Assembly (NCBI RefSeq): GCF_002259795.1
Contig: NZ_MWXA01000009.1
Coordinates: forward strand, 62,001 to 126,000
Origin: Bifidobacterium aquikefiri
GTDB lineage: Bacteria > Actinomycetota > Actinomycetes > Actinomycetales > Bifidobacteriaceae
DNA: 64,000 nucleotides
Direction: 5' to 3'
This document shows positions 25,910-35,466 of the stretch, piece by piece. The notes under the pieces were generated by a model, which searched no databases, was not told where the DNA came from, and saw nothing but the letters and a program-made list of their open reading frames with translations. How positions within the stretch are numbered: position 1 is the stretch's first letter; the number at the start of each line of letters is the position of its first letter. Both the position numbers and the translations under genes were made by a program.

Positions 25910-28477
25910 TTATGGTCGTGAGGATGATGTTCGTACCTTTGCCTGAACGGCCTGTGCGACGCTGCGCGCAGTCGTGCCCGCGGCTCCGTTGCTTCCAGGA
26001 ATTCGGGATGAGCTCGGCTCAACAAGAATGCTCCTGCGCCGAATGGTGAAGATGATCAGTATGAGGATGTTCGTGATGATGCTCAAGATGATGAACAATG
26101 ACAGTTGACTACCAATGCCGCCTCCTATGGAGATGGCCTGTCGAAGTCCGTCAATCGCGTGGGTCATGGGCAGCCATGGGTTTATTGCCTTGTAGAAGCC
26201 GTTGGACAGCACGATGGGATAGGTTCCTCCCGATCCTGCCAGCTGAAGCATGAGGAATAGCAGCATCAGGAATGCTCCCACCTTGCCGAAAAGCACGTTG
26301 AAGAAGGTGATCAATGACATATATGTCAATGCCTCGAAAATCAGGAGCAGTAGGACGCTACCGGGATGGAGAGGATTCAGGCCGAGAAGCATCACCGCTG
26401 CGAACACGAAGGTCGCCTGGGCGATGGAAACCACAAGGAAGGTCGGCATCTTCTGCATCCACCAGTGGAATCCAGAGCGCGGACGATACCGCGGGACTCC
26501 GGCCTCGAACATCATGTTGAATGCAAGCGCTCCGACGAATAGAGCCACTGACATCATGTAGGGCGCCATCGCAGTGCCATTGTTGGGCACGGCGGCGGTT
26601 TCCCTCTGCTTGAGATTCACCGGTGCGGACACGGCCTTCGCAGCCTTGTCCGAAGTGTTGACGGCACCGATTGCGTCTGACGCTCCCTTGAATTTCCCTG
26701 ACATTGAGAACAGGCCGGAGGTGACCTTGGTCAACGCGTTCGACACCGTGCCTTCGCCGGTTGCGAGCTGCTGCGAACCCTGGGTGATGGTATGTGACGC
26801 GCTTACGAGCTGCTGCGTTCCCGAGACCAGCTTGCTTCCCTGAGCTGAGAGCGTCGCCGTGCCCTGGCCGAGCGTCGAGATGCCCGAGCCGAGAGTGCTG
26901 ATGCCCGAGCCGAGCGTCCCCACCCCGTTGACATAGGTCCTCGAACCCTTCGCGAGAGTGCTCGCGCCTTTGGAAACCGCCGAACCATAGGTCTGGATGC
27001 CTGCACCGATCTGTTGCGATCCCGGAATCAGCTTGCTGTCAACGCCCTGCTTGGCCTGTGCCAGGCCATTCGACAGGCTGGTGATGGCCTGCGCTGATCC
27101 GGGCAGTGCCTGAGCGGATTGCGTCGCTATCTGCTGTGAGCCGGATTGCAGGGCGCCCATGTTTTGCGTGGCCGTATCGCTTGCCTCCTGCAGCTCAGCA
27201 TGCAGCTGAGTTGATCCACTTACAAGACCGTTCACTTCCTTGCTGAGAGTTGTCACCGAGACAGTCTTACCGTCGCCAGACTCAATGCCTGTGTTGACGG
27301 CGGAAAGAATCTCCTGCTGTTGGGCAGAGCTCAGCTGCTTGTATGCCTCCGTCCCGTTAAGATTGCTCACAGCGGCCGCTTCCTGCGCTGCAACGAGTGC
27401 GTTGAGTTGGCTCTGCATTGTTGACGCGATGCTCTGAACCGTCTCGCTTGCCGTGATGGCTGGCTCAATCTGAGAACCCATGTCGATCTTCTGAATGACA
27501 GCATTTAATTGTTGAATCGCAGCGTTCAGCTTAGGCAAGCCGCCGGTCAACTGCTGCATCTGCTTCGTCTGGGCATCGCTGAGTGTGAGCGACGATGACA
27601 ATGTCTGCATTCCCGCGGTGAGGCTTGCGTTGGCGGACTCGAGCTTCTGTGCACCGCTCTTGCTGGAGGAAGACAGCGTCGAAAGCCCAGAGACGAGCTC
27701 GGAGCCCTTTGCCGTGAGCTGTCCCGCACCATTCGACAGTGCCGTGCTGCCCGACTGCAGCTTGCCGACGCCCGCATTGACCTTGGACACTGCCTGCGTG
27801 TATGTCGATACGCCGACATTGAGCGTGTCAGCGCCATTCGAGAACTCGACCGCTCCCTTGGAGAGCTTCAGCAGATTGGTCGAGAGCGTGTCCGTCCCCT
27901 TGGCGATCTGTACGGTGCCGTCATGGAGCTTCACCGTCGCCTCGTTGGCGGTCGTGAAGGCCTTGCCGGTGTTGGAGAACTGCGTGAGCAGGGTCTTCAC
28001 GTAAATCTGGGTGATCTGCTGCGCTACGCTGCTTTTCAAGGCGTTCGCCGCGCTGGTAACCATCTTGGACGCCGTGAAGTTATGACCTTCTGAAATGGAA
28101 TAGCGCACGGTCGGCGTCGTTGGATTGTCTCCCAGAAGCGTTCCTGCATCCTTGGAGAGATCGCCTGGCAGCGTGACCACCATGTAATAGTCACCATTCG
28201 CCAGACCGCTCGTCGCATGCTGTGCGGAAACGAAATGATAGTCCAGACTCTTCTACTTCTTCAAGGACTTCATAATCTGATCACCGAGCGCCAGTGACTT
28301 TCCGGAGACCGTTGCGCTCTTGTCTTGATTGACGACCGCAACCGGAAGGTTTGCGACGTTTCCATACGGATCCCACATGGAACTGAGGAAGATGAGATTG
28401 TATAGCGCAGGAATCAAACTGACTGCTGCAATGACTATTAATGCGAACCCACGCCCCATTGTCTTAGCGTTCTTCAT
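25910..28477 (-). pseudogene. YhgE/Pip-type membrane protein gene with one in-frame TAG
   Basis: The gene starts at 28477 (GAGGAG eight bases upstream) with an N-terminal TM and the YhgE opening (LIPALYNLIFLSSMWDPYGN, LPVAVVNQD). After 74 codons it meets TAG (28253-28255) following IMKSLKK. The same frame goes on for 780 codons: a long serine/glycine-rich heptad-like region full of LxxGxxxLxxG repeats (coiled-coil stalk) and then five or six C-terminal TMs with the conserved ABC-2-like end. An intact protein of about 855 residues is thus split by one nonsense codon. The downstream part alone could restart at 28183 (MVVTLPGD). Family members are cell-surface stalk proteins, also known as phage-infection protein, linked to type VII secretion loci. 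It is cotranscribed with the Rrf2 gene. Confidence 0.82.
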
Positions 28478-28976
28478 GGTGTGTCTCCTCACGTTGCGGG
28501 CATGCACTCTGATCCAGGGCAACTTCGCTCCAGTCAACGGTTCCGTTCATATAATCGATCCCTTCGAGCGCCTTGGAAAGCGGATATCTGCTCAGTTCCC
28601 CAAGAAACATCTGTTCCGCGCGAGACATGACATCCATGATCTCGTGCTCGCTCTGCAACACACGATCGCCTCGGAGAAAGATTTTCTGGGCGAAATGCGA
28701 CAGTTCGTAGAAATGCCCATGCCCTTCAATCGCATAAAACACGTCAAGCATCGTGATGTTATCGACGGAGCGTGCAAGCGCATAGCCACCGTCCTTACTC
28801 GCATCAGAAATGACAAGCCCCTCAGAGACCAAATGCGGCATGATCTTTTTCAGATATGAGGCTGATACATCAAGCCGACGGCTGATGACGGCGCTCTTGA
28901 CGGGTTTATGCCCCTTTTGAAGCGAAAGCAGCAGTAGCACGCAGGCAGCCTGCTCCAGACTTTTTTTCATTTTCAT
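28464..28976 (-). CDS. Rrf2-family regulator
   Basis: 170 residues with the Rrf2 winged helix: VKSAVISRRLDVSASYLKKI, LVSEGLVISDASKDGGYALA and ITMLDVFYAIEG. The three-cysteine iron-sulfur cluster seen in IscR/NsrR-like members is missing; the only Cys residues are near the ends, so it is probably of the non-cluster type. Its 3' end overlaps the YhgE-type start by 14 bases, so it likely controls that operon. Upstream, TGACAAAC (28997-29004) and GTTTGTCA (29038-29045) form a wide perfect dyad. Confidence 0.88.
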   Translation of the reverse strand: MKMKKSLEQAACVLLLLSLQKGHKPVKSAVISRRLDVSASYLKKIMPHLVSEGLVISDASKDGGYALARSVDNITMLDVFYAIEGHGHFYELSHFAQKIFLRGDRVLQSEHEIMDVMSRAEQMFLGELSRYPLSKALEGIDYMNGTVDWSEVALDQSACPQREETHHEER

Positions 28977-28996
28977 TGCATACAGACCTTATCCAG

Positions 28997-29045
28997 TGAC
29001 AAACTATATCCACGGTAATCATGTATCCGGTGACATTGTTTGTCA
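28997..29045. promoter_or_regulatory. Candidate operator before the Rrf2 gene
   Basis: TGACAAAC and GTTTGTCA are perfect inverted 8-mers 33 bases apart, enclosing two TATCC(A)CGGT-like direct repeats. They lie 20 to 70 bases upstream of the Rrf2 start, which fits autoregulation. Confidence 0.35.
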
Positions 29046-29200
29046 ACAGAAAAAGCCTCAACACGCAACCATTCAGCTCACAGCAGCAGAAAGATGCAAC
29101 CGGATGCTCACACTTAACGGACAAAACCTCGTGCTAGATGAGCACACAAGCAGTATCAGACAAGTTCATATAAAAACACCCCGCAGCGCGTGGCATCCGA

Positions 29201-29875
29201 TCATTGTCTGGAGAGTTTCCCGTCTTTCATTCGATAGACTGTGTCGCATGACTCGGTCATTCGCATATCGTGTGTCACCATCACGGTGGCCTTGCGATAC
29301 TTCTTGGTCTGTTCTGCAAGCAGCCTGACCACGTCATACGCATGACCGGTGTCCAGGCTTGCGGTCGGCTCGTCGGCAAGGATCAGACTTGGCTCTCCAT
29401 ACAGTGCCCTTGCCATGGCAGCCCGCTGACGTTCGCCACCAGAGAGATCCTTGGGATACTTGTCGACAAGAGCGAGGATATCCAGTGAATCGAGCAGATC
29501 GTGAATCTTCTGCTTGCGCTCCCCTCGTCTGGCGACTCTATCAACCAAAGCAAGCTGCTGGTAGACCGTGAGATAGGGGATCAGATTCGAGCGTTGCAGG
29601 ACGAAGCCAATCTGGTGGAATCGCGTTGCGGTCACCTGAGCGTTGCTCAGGTCAGTCAGTTCGATCCCGTTGACCTGCACATGCCCAGAGCTCGGGCGCT
29701 GCAAGCCACCCGCTATGGTCAGCAGGGTGCTTTTCCCGGAACCGGATGGCCCCACGATACTGATGAACCGTCCTCTGGATACCGTGAGCGTAGCATCGTC
29801 AATCGCCGTCAGGGCGGTATGACCCTGACCGAAGGTTTTCGTGACATGCGTCATAACCAGAATTTCATCAACCAT
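29201..29875 (-). CDS. ABC exporter ATPase, MacB/LolD/HrtA-like
   Basis: 224 residues with Walker A (GPSGSGKST), the signature LSGGERQRAAMARAL and Walker B (LILADEPTASLD), in the compact size of LolD/HrtA/MacB-class ATPases. The start has GAGGAG eight bases upstream and follows the permease stop by three bases. It powers the FtsX-type permease encoded just before it. The divergent TetR gene suggests substrate-induced expression. Confidence 0.93.
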   Translation of the reverse strand: MVDEILVMTHVTKTFGQGHTALTAIDDATLTVSRGRFISIVGPSGSGKSTLLTIAGGLQRPSSGHVQVNGIELTDLSNAQVTATRFHQIGFVLQRSNLIPYLTVYQQLALVDRVARRGERKQKIHDLLDSLDILALVDKYPKDLSGGERQRAAMARALYGEPSLILADEPTASLDTGHAYDVVRLLAEQTKKYRKATVMVTHDMRMTESCDTVYRMKDGKLSRQ

Positions 29876-29878
29876 GCT

Positions 29879-30970
29879 CTACTCCTCACCCATCGCGGTA
29901 ATGGGATCGACCTTCGAAACCGTTCTCACCGAGAACACACCTCCAAGAACCGTCACCAGCAGCAATGCGACTCCATAGACACACCACTGTCCCGTATCGG
30001 CAGTGAACGGCATCGCCGATGGCAGTGCAAGGCTTGAAAGCCACGCAAGCATGAAGGCAACCACGATGGAAGCCAATCCAATGATGAACGCCTGCGCCAC
30101 AATCGATCGTGCCATGAATCGGGTTGGTATCCCCTGAGCCTTCATCACGCCGAACACCGGCATTTTCTGCAAAGTCACGACATACATGAACATGCCGACG
30201 ATGGCCGCTGTAATAACGATGAGCAGACCTATCATGCCCTTGAACGTGAGCTGTTCAGCAGAGACCCCGGGAATATTGTCGATGAAAGTGTTCATGTCAA
30301 GATTCTGGAGCTTTGTCTTGCCAGTAGGATTGCTCAGGGAACGAATCGCACCTCTCACTACGATGGCATTGATGGGCTTGCCTGATTCGGATGAGAAGGG
30401 TTGACCACCATATTTGAGCTCAGTCCATGTATCCAGCGACGTATAGATCACGGGAACAATGCTGTATGTGGTGGCTGGAACGATGCCCGTCACCGTCAGT
30501 GCATGGTTGAGGCTGCCGACCGTGATCCTATCACCTATGCCAAAACCATCGTCGGCAAGATTCTGCGAAATGGTGACCTGATACTTCTTCGAATAGTTGC
30601 TGCCCCGAATGACGGACGGCGTGGTGAAGGAACCCGCAGCCGACCCGATGACCGACACATTGTGCTTGTCGCCCGACGCATTCGCCAGGCTCGCAGAACC
30701 CTGATACAGGCCGATCGCAGACTTGCTGCCCGCTGACACGCGCTGCAGATCGCCTTGCGTCATCTGCGAAGCACCGAAGACTCCGTTCGCATCCTGCGCA
30801 AGCACGACACTGTCAGCATGCCAGTCCCGTATCGCCTTGGTGTGCCCCGTCTGCAAGCCTGAAGCCAGACCAGACAGCATAAAGACCATATAGGCCACGA
30901 GCAGTATGATTCCTCCGACCAAGGCATAGCGCCATTTGGAAAACCGGATCTCCTGCATTGCAAGAAACAT
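29879..30970 (-). CDS. ABC permease, FtsX/MacB type, HrtB-like
   Basis: 363 residues: one N-terminal TM (YALVGGIILLVAYMVFMLSG), an extracellular domain of about 200 residues and three C-terminal TMs with PVFGVMKAQGIPTRFM after the first. This is a minimal FtsX-type, mechanotransmission permease. The opening MFLAMQEIRFSKWRYALVGG resembles HrtB-class heme exporters, and in lactic acid bacteria hrtAB is controlled by a TetR-type heme sensor, as could be the case here. Heme or another hydrophobic toxin is therefore an inferred substrate. Confidence 0.88.
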   Translation of the reverse strand: MFLAMQEIRFSKWRYALVGGIILLVAYMVFMLSGLASGLQTGHTKAIRDWHADSVVLAQDANGVFGASQMTQGDLQRVSAGSKSAIGLYQGSASLANASGDKHNVSVIGSAAGSFTTPSVIRGSNYSKKYQVTISQNLADDGFGIGDRITVGSLNHALTVTGIVPATTYSIVPVIYTSLDTWTELKYGGQPFSSESGKPINAIVVRGAIRSLSNPTGKTKLQNLDMNTFIDNIPGVSAEQLTFKGMIGLLIVITAAIVGMFMYVVTLQKMPVFGVMKAQGIPTRFMARSIVAQAFIIGLASIVVAFMLAWLSSLALPSAMPFTADTGQWCVYGVALLLVTVLGGVFSVRTVSKVDPITAMGEE

Positions 30971-31160
30971 CCCTAAAGCCTCTCTTCGAAAATGTGAAAC
31001 ACGTCAATCACCTGGATAGTGCGAAAACTGGCAGCGATCACAGAATGCCGCCAGCAGTGCTCGCGATGACCAATGATGAACGCGCCGACTGAGTTGATTG
31101 TCATATCGTCTTGGCAGCTTCCCTTTCCACGCTCATATATGAAGTGAGCGAACAGTGTGC

Positions 31161-31176
31161 ACTATACTAGTATAGT
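31161..31176. promoter_or_regulatory. TetR-type operator, perfect 16-bp palindrome
   Basis: ACTATACTAGTATAGT is a perfect palindrome in the region between the exporter permease (start 30970, minus) and the TetR gene (start 31265, plus). It overlaps TATACT/TATAGT sequences that can act as -10 boxes in both directions, so a bound TetR dimer would silence both genes. Confidence 0.75.
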
Positions 31177-31264
31177 ATCTTCTGCGACGAACTTTCTTGC
31201 ATGTCTATTTTGTTGCCCTCAAGCGTCAAGTAGTATGGAGCACAGCAATGAAAGGAGCGCTGCG

Positions 31265-32059
31265 ATGAAAGAGAGTGGTCTATCCCACGCAGCAGGCACC
31301 CCTCATCGAGATGAATCCCAGCGCATTCACAAGCGCACCACGCGCGAGATGATATATAGGAATGCCTTCATGCTTTTTGCCAAGCGGGGATACAACAAGA
31401 CAACCATGTCAGACATAGCGAAGGCATGCAACACCACCAAGACACTCGTCCAATACCATGCTCCCAAAAAGGAGCTGCTGGCGAACCTCCTCATGAGATC
31501 TCTCTTTGAACTCATAGAATCCGCCATGAGCGGCGCCACCATGCCTCGAAAGATCGATTCGCTTGAACAGCTCTATGTCATAGGATTTCTCCACTTTAAT
31601 CTGCTCACTCAAAATGTGTCCATGGAGCCAATCACCAAAGACATTGTAGCCAGTCGCAAACTTACTGAAAGAATGATTGATACGGAAATCATGTGGATTG
31701 CACGAACCTCGGTTCAAGCCCGTCATAGAGAACTTTCAGGCGAAACGAGCGTGCCTATTGCGATGTGGTCATCGTTTGTGAACGATCAAGACGCTCTTGA
31801 ACCACACATCGAACAGGCAGTCGTTGCAGGGCAGGGTGGGGCCTATGAACTCATGCATCACGAGTATCTGCATCACCGATCGCCAGATCCAGGTGCGTTG
31901 ACCGATCTGTCCTATGCCATCTTCACAGGCCTTTCCGGCGAAGACCACAGCGAAGCGATGCACGGTCTGCCTGCTCTCCACAAACTAAGGTCCTCAACGG
32001 CCGTTCGCGCAATCAACAATGAGGCGCAATCAATGCTCACCGCACTGCTGAGTGGCTGA
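31265..32059 (+). CDS. TetR-family transcriptional regulator
   Basis: 264 residues. The HTH lies at about 28-72 (FMLFAKRGYNKTTMSDIAKA, TTKTLVQYHAPKKELL), followed by a long, mostly helical ligand domain. ATG 31265 has AAAGGAG about ten bases upstream; the longer frame to 31157 would run through the operator and is rejected. It is divergent from the HrtAB/MacB-like exporter and most likely its repressor through the palindrome at 31161-31176. Confidence 0.92.
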   Translation: MKESGLSHAAGTPHRDESQRIHKRTTREMIYRNAFMLFAKRGYNKTTMSDIAKACNTTKTLVQYHAPKKELLANLLMRSLFELIESAMSGATMPRKIDSLEQLYVIGFLHFNLLTQNVSMEPITKDIVASRKLTERMIDTEIMWIARTSVQARHRELSGETSVPIAMWSSFVNDQDALEPHIEQAVVAGQGGAYELMHHEYLHHRSPDPGALTDLSYAIFTGLSGEDHSEAMHGLPALHKLRSSTAVRAINNEAQSMLTALLSG

Positions 32060-32333
32060 GACATGCCCGGCTTACCTCTGATCACCCACTTAGGTTTATG
32101 AGCGGACCCTAGGCAGTAACTAGATAGTAAGCGGAGGAATAGCCGGAACGAAAAATGATCCACTTGCAAATCGTTCCAATCTACTTCAGCGCCATCAGCC
32201 AATTCCAGATGGGATGCTATAGACATGAAGGCGAACGAAAGTTGCGCAGACAGCATCCGATCAGGATCGTTACCAGCTTCGACATTCGAATATCATGAAA
32301 AGCGAAATGCGTTATCTTCCACAAGGAACGAGG

Positions 32334-32591
32334 ATGAAAACCATGACTGATGTAACGCGAATCCCCGGCATCGGGAAGAAAATGGCACAGCATCTGGCCC
32401 TTGCCGGATACCCCAGTGTCGAATCCCTCAAAATGCAAGACCCCGACGAGGTGTATGCCAAGGACTGCCTTGCACAGGGTTTTCAGGTCGATCGCTGTGC
32501 CTTGTACAGCTATAGGCTGGCCTGCTATTTTGCTGATCACAACGGTCAGTTGCCGGAAGGCAAGCCGAATTGGTGGGATTGGAAGGATTGA
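32334..32591 (+). CDS. Cdd1-type helix-hairpin-helix protein
   Basis: 85 residues: TDVTRIPGIGKKMAQHLALA is a helix-hairpin-helix, followed by DEVYAKDCLAQGFQVDRCAL and YRLACYFA, the conserved pattern of the small 'pathogenicity locus' (Cdd1) family. Function in this family is unproven; the HhH suggests DNA or protein contact. ATG 32334 has AAGGA six bases upstream. A GAACGCCA/TGGCGTTC hairpin (32590-32618) overlaps the stop codon and could end the transcript. Confidence 0.85.
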   Translation: MKTMTDVTRIPGIGKKMAQHLALAGYPSVESLKMQDPDEVYAKDCLAQGFQVDRCALYSYRLACYFADHNGQLPEGKPNWWDWKD

Positions 32592-32840
32592 ACGCCATAA
32601 ACATACGATTTGGCGTTCGCAATGGTGCCTCGATCAATCTCGGATGCATAACATCACCGAAACCCCGGATACTCGGCAGAGGCACGAATTCCACTTGCGA
32701 GCATTGCAATGCCTGCTGACCTGCACAAGAACAGTTGAGCTGAACTTCACGCGCGCTCGGGGGCATTACGAGCAAATGTGAGCAGAATAGAAGAATAGAT
32801 TCATGCATGGGCCGACCGCTCAAAGACAGCACTCATGCGT

Positions 32841-33854
32841 TCATGGACGAAGCAGCACCTTGATGGCCTTGCGTTCGTCCATGGCCTTGTATCCTTCTGC
32901 AGCCTTGTCAAGCGGCAAGGTCAGGTCGAAGACCTTGCCCGGATCAATCTTGTGCTCCCAGATGAGTCGGATCAAATTGGGCAGGAACAGGCGGACCGGA
33001 GCCGGACCACCCATGAGATGCACTTCTTTGGCAAACAGGTCACTGCCTGGAATGCTAACACCATGAGAAACACCGACAAACCCGACATAACCGCCGGACC
33101 GTGCGGAATGAATCGCCTGCATCATGGACTCCTGCAAGCCGACCGCCTCGACAATGCTATGCGCACCGTATCCATCCGTGAGCTTCTTGACGGCCTGCAC
33201 ACCCGCATCGCCTCGCTCCTCAACGATGTCAGTCGCACCAAATTCACGAGCCAACTTCTGGCGGGATGCATGACGCGACATGGCAATGATGCGTGATGCC
33301 CCGAGCTGCTTCGCAGCCAGAATCGCCATCAGACCCACTGCCCCGTCGCCAACCACTGCAACCGTCTTGCCTGGTCCAGCGTGAGCCGCAACAGCGCCGA
33401 ACCAGCCCGTTCCCAATACGTCGGAGGCAGCCAGCAGCGAAGGAACGAGCGAATCGTCAGGCACGCCGGGTGTCTTGACCAAGGTGCCGTCAGCCAATGG
33501 GACGCGAGCATATTCAGCCTGCGCACCAGACATGAAACCACCGTTGACACAGCGCGAAGGATAACCATCCTTGCATATTTCGCAGGTGCCATCGGAAATA
33601 CAGAACGAGCCGACCACAAAATCGCCTGGCTTCACAGATTGCACATCTGCACCGACCTCACTCACGACACCAACGTATTCATGTCCCATGCTCTGATGGT
33701 CAACCGGTTGAGCACCACGATATGGCCACAGATCGGATCCGCAGATGCAGGCAGCCGTGAGCTTGATGATCGCATCAGTCGGCCTTTCAATCCTCGGGCT
33801 ATCAACATCCTCGACACGCACATCGCCCGCCGATTCCATAACCACTCCACGCAT
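32841..33854 (-). CDS. Zinc-dependent alcohol dehydrogenase (MDR family)
   Basis: 337 residues of the medium-chain dehydrogenase family. The catalytic-zinc region is CICGSDLW followed by GHEYVG. The structural-zinc lobe is CEICKDGYPSRC, where the first of the usual four cysteines is Asp. The NAD(P) loop is VVGDGAVGLMA. It should oxidise or reduce an alcohol/aldehyde pair; the threonine-, sorbitol- or glutathione-linked identity cannot be told. ATG 33854 has GGAAGGAG seven bases upstream, while the longer frame to 33881 has none. It appears monocistronic. Confidence 0.92.
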   Translation of the reverse strand: MRGVVMESAGDVRVEDVDSPRIERPTDAIIKLTAACICGSDLWPYRGAQPVDHQSMGHEYVGVVSEVGADVQSVKPGDFVVGSFCISDGTCEICKDGYPSRCVNGGFMSGAQAEYARVPLADGTLVKTPGVPDDSLVPSLLAASDVLGTGWFGAVAAHAGPGKTVAVVGDGAVGLMAILAAKQLGASRIIAMSRHASRQKLAREFGATDIVEERGDAGVQAVKKLTDGYGAHSIVEAVGLQESMMQAIHSARSGGYVGFVGVSHGVSIPGSDLFAKEVHLMGGPAPVRLFLPNLIRLIWEHKIDPGKVFDLTLPLDKAAEGYKAMDERKAIKVLLRP

Positions 33855-34228
33855 GACAAGCTCCTTCCATAAAAAGCTCAATGAACATACTCAAGTACAT
33901 CAAACATAGATCTTGAAGTGAACTTCAAGTCAATTTTGCCCTTCACTTACGCTGGAGAAGATAATGTACCCCACTGCCCAAAGCAAGGCATGAGCGTTTC
34001 AACCCGTCACCGATGTGACGGAAATGCTGCATGCTTGATCACGTGTTCCCAAAGACGCACATGCCTGGCACACAGCATTGTCCCCCCCATCTTTCCCAAA
34101 ACCTGTTATGATGTAGGCAATTGTGTTCGTGCTACCAATGGGGGTGGTCGATGCAACACCATTCTTTTTTCATGTTCGTTGCAATGAAGCATTCAAGGAA
34201 TCATTGACTTTTCATGGAAGGGATACTC
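33855..34228. other. Divergent intergenic region, 374 bp
   Basis: Holds the promoters of the zinc dehydrogenase (minus) and hydroxyacyl-CoA dehydrogenase (plus). TTGAAGTGAACTTCAA at 33913-33928 is a dyad (TTGAAGT/ACTTCAA) near the former start and may be an operator. TATGAT at about 34108 could be a -10 box for the latter. No gene is seen. Confidence 0.45.
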
Positions 34229-35104
34229 ATGTCTTCAATCAATCAAGTCACCGTTCTTGGAACAGGGATTCTGGGAGCGCAAATTATTTTTCAAACTGCT
34301 TTCAAAGGCTTTCACGTCACCACCTACGACATCTCCGACGACCTGATCACTCAAGCCAAACAAAGTTTCTCGCACCTCGCCGAAGTCTATCTCAAGGAAC
34401 TTCCCGGAACCACCCGCACAGCAACGCAGGCCACCCTCGACCGCATCAGTACCACTTCCGACCTCTCGCAGGCGTGCAAGGAAGCCGATCTCATCATCGA
34501 GACAGCTCCTGAAATCATCGAGCTGAAGCAAAAACTCTATGCTCAAATCGCAAGTCTTGCGCCCGAACATGCCATCCTTGCCACAAATTCCTCCACGCTG
34601 CTGCCCAGCACTCTTGCACCATCAACCGGTAGGCAAGATCGCTTTATTGCTTTGCACTTTGCCAATACGATCTGGATCCATAACACAGCAGAGATAATGG
34701 GAACGGATCAGACATCCCGCCAGACGAAGGACAAGGTTATCGAATTCGCAAAGAACATCGGCATGGTGCCTATCGTACTGAACAAGGAGAAGTCAGGATA
34801 TGTTCTTAACTCACTGCTGATACCACTTCTCAATGCTGCAGGATTCTTGGTCTCCGAAGGATATGCAGACCCGGAAACCGTTGACAAGACATGGAAAATT
34901 GCAACAGACTCACCTCTGGGCCCCTTTGAAATCTACGATGTCGTTGGATTGAAGACGGCATATAACATTATTGCGACTGCGGGCAAGGCAGGGGACGAGA
35001 AAAGTGCAAGGCTCTCGCAATACATCAAGGAGAACTACCTTGACAAAGGCAAGTTTGGGATTGCCTCAGGTGAAGGTTTCTACAAGTATCCCAGGCAGTC
35101 ATAA
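34229..35104 (+). CDS. 3-hydroxyacyl-CoA dehydrogenase
   Basis: 291 residues, close to the usual 280-290 for 3-hydroxybutyryl-CoA dehydrogenases. Rossmann start VTVLGTGILGAQI, ATNSSTLLPSTLA with the catalytic Ser, FIALHFANTIW with the catalytic His, and a C-terminal domain ending YGIASGEGFYKYP-like (GIASGEGFYKYP). It interconverts 3-hydroxyacyl-CoA and 3-ketoacyl-CoA with NAD(H). ATG 34229 has GGAAGGG nine bases upstream; the alternative ATG 34214 overlaps that site. It stands alone without thiolase or crotonase genes, so its pathway is unclear. Confidence 0.92.
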   Translation: MSSINQVTVLGTGILGAQIIFQTAFKGFHVTTYDISDDLITQAKQSFSHLAEVYLKELPGTTRTATQATLDRISTTSDLSQACKEADLIIETAPEIIELKQKLYAQIASLAPEHAILATNSSTLLPSTLAPSTGRQDRFIALHFANTIWIHNTAEIMGTDQTSRQTKDKVIEFAKNIGMVPIVLNKEKSGYVLNSLLIPLLNAAGFLVSEGYADPETVDKTWKIATDSPLGPFEIYDVVGLKTAYNIIATAGKAGDEKSARLSQYIKENYLDKGKFGIASGEGFYKYPRQS

Positions 35105-35466
35105 ACTCTGCCGCAATGCCGTCCTTACCTTCCTTCAGGGCGAGGAGCCACGGAAGCCGACGACATCAGCGGCGGAGCCGTGCACTGAAGTATGCACCGC
35201 TTCAGCCAAGATCCAGTGCATGCGATCAAAGCAAGCGGCTTCCCACCCAGTCAGTCGTTTGCGCCAGACCGTCCCGGTCACCCCGCGACGCTATGAAAGA
35301 CAACCAACATCATGCAGAAAAACAGAGATTGTGGCATGGCCCATCCCGTGGAATCATGCTCATCGCGATTACTTTCTCATGCATCGGCGAGTAACGACCA
35401 AGTCTATCGCGACAGAATACTTAATCGGTTAACATATCCTCGTATCAGTCACTATACTTGACAACC
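35105..35466. other. Intergenic region, 362 bp, with candidate LacI box
   Basis: No gene. Near the right end TTAATCGGTTAA (35422-35433) looks like a LacI-family half-palindromic operator, and a similar AATACTTAATCGGTT string recurs at 44804-44818. TATACT at 35452 may be part of the promoter of the gene at 35467. Confidence 0.5.
35422..35433. promoter_or_regulatory. Candidate LacI-family operator
   Basis: TTAATCGGTTAA, 34 bases before the hypothetical membrane gene. The CGGTTAA core is shared with TCAACCGGTTAAGTTGA at 44664-44680 in front of the mannoside transporter, so the LacI protein encoded at 37134-38162 may control both. Confidence 0.45.

Noticed and set aside
32101-32140. Region after the TetR gene examined for a terminator
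   Set aside because: No stem of 6 bp or more with a T-run found.
34971-35432. Plus-strand frame overlapping the end of the hydroxyacyl-CoA dehydrogenase gene
   Set aside because: Most of it overlaps the real gene out of frame; the rest is Arg/Ser-rich without motif.
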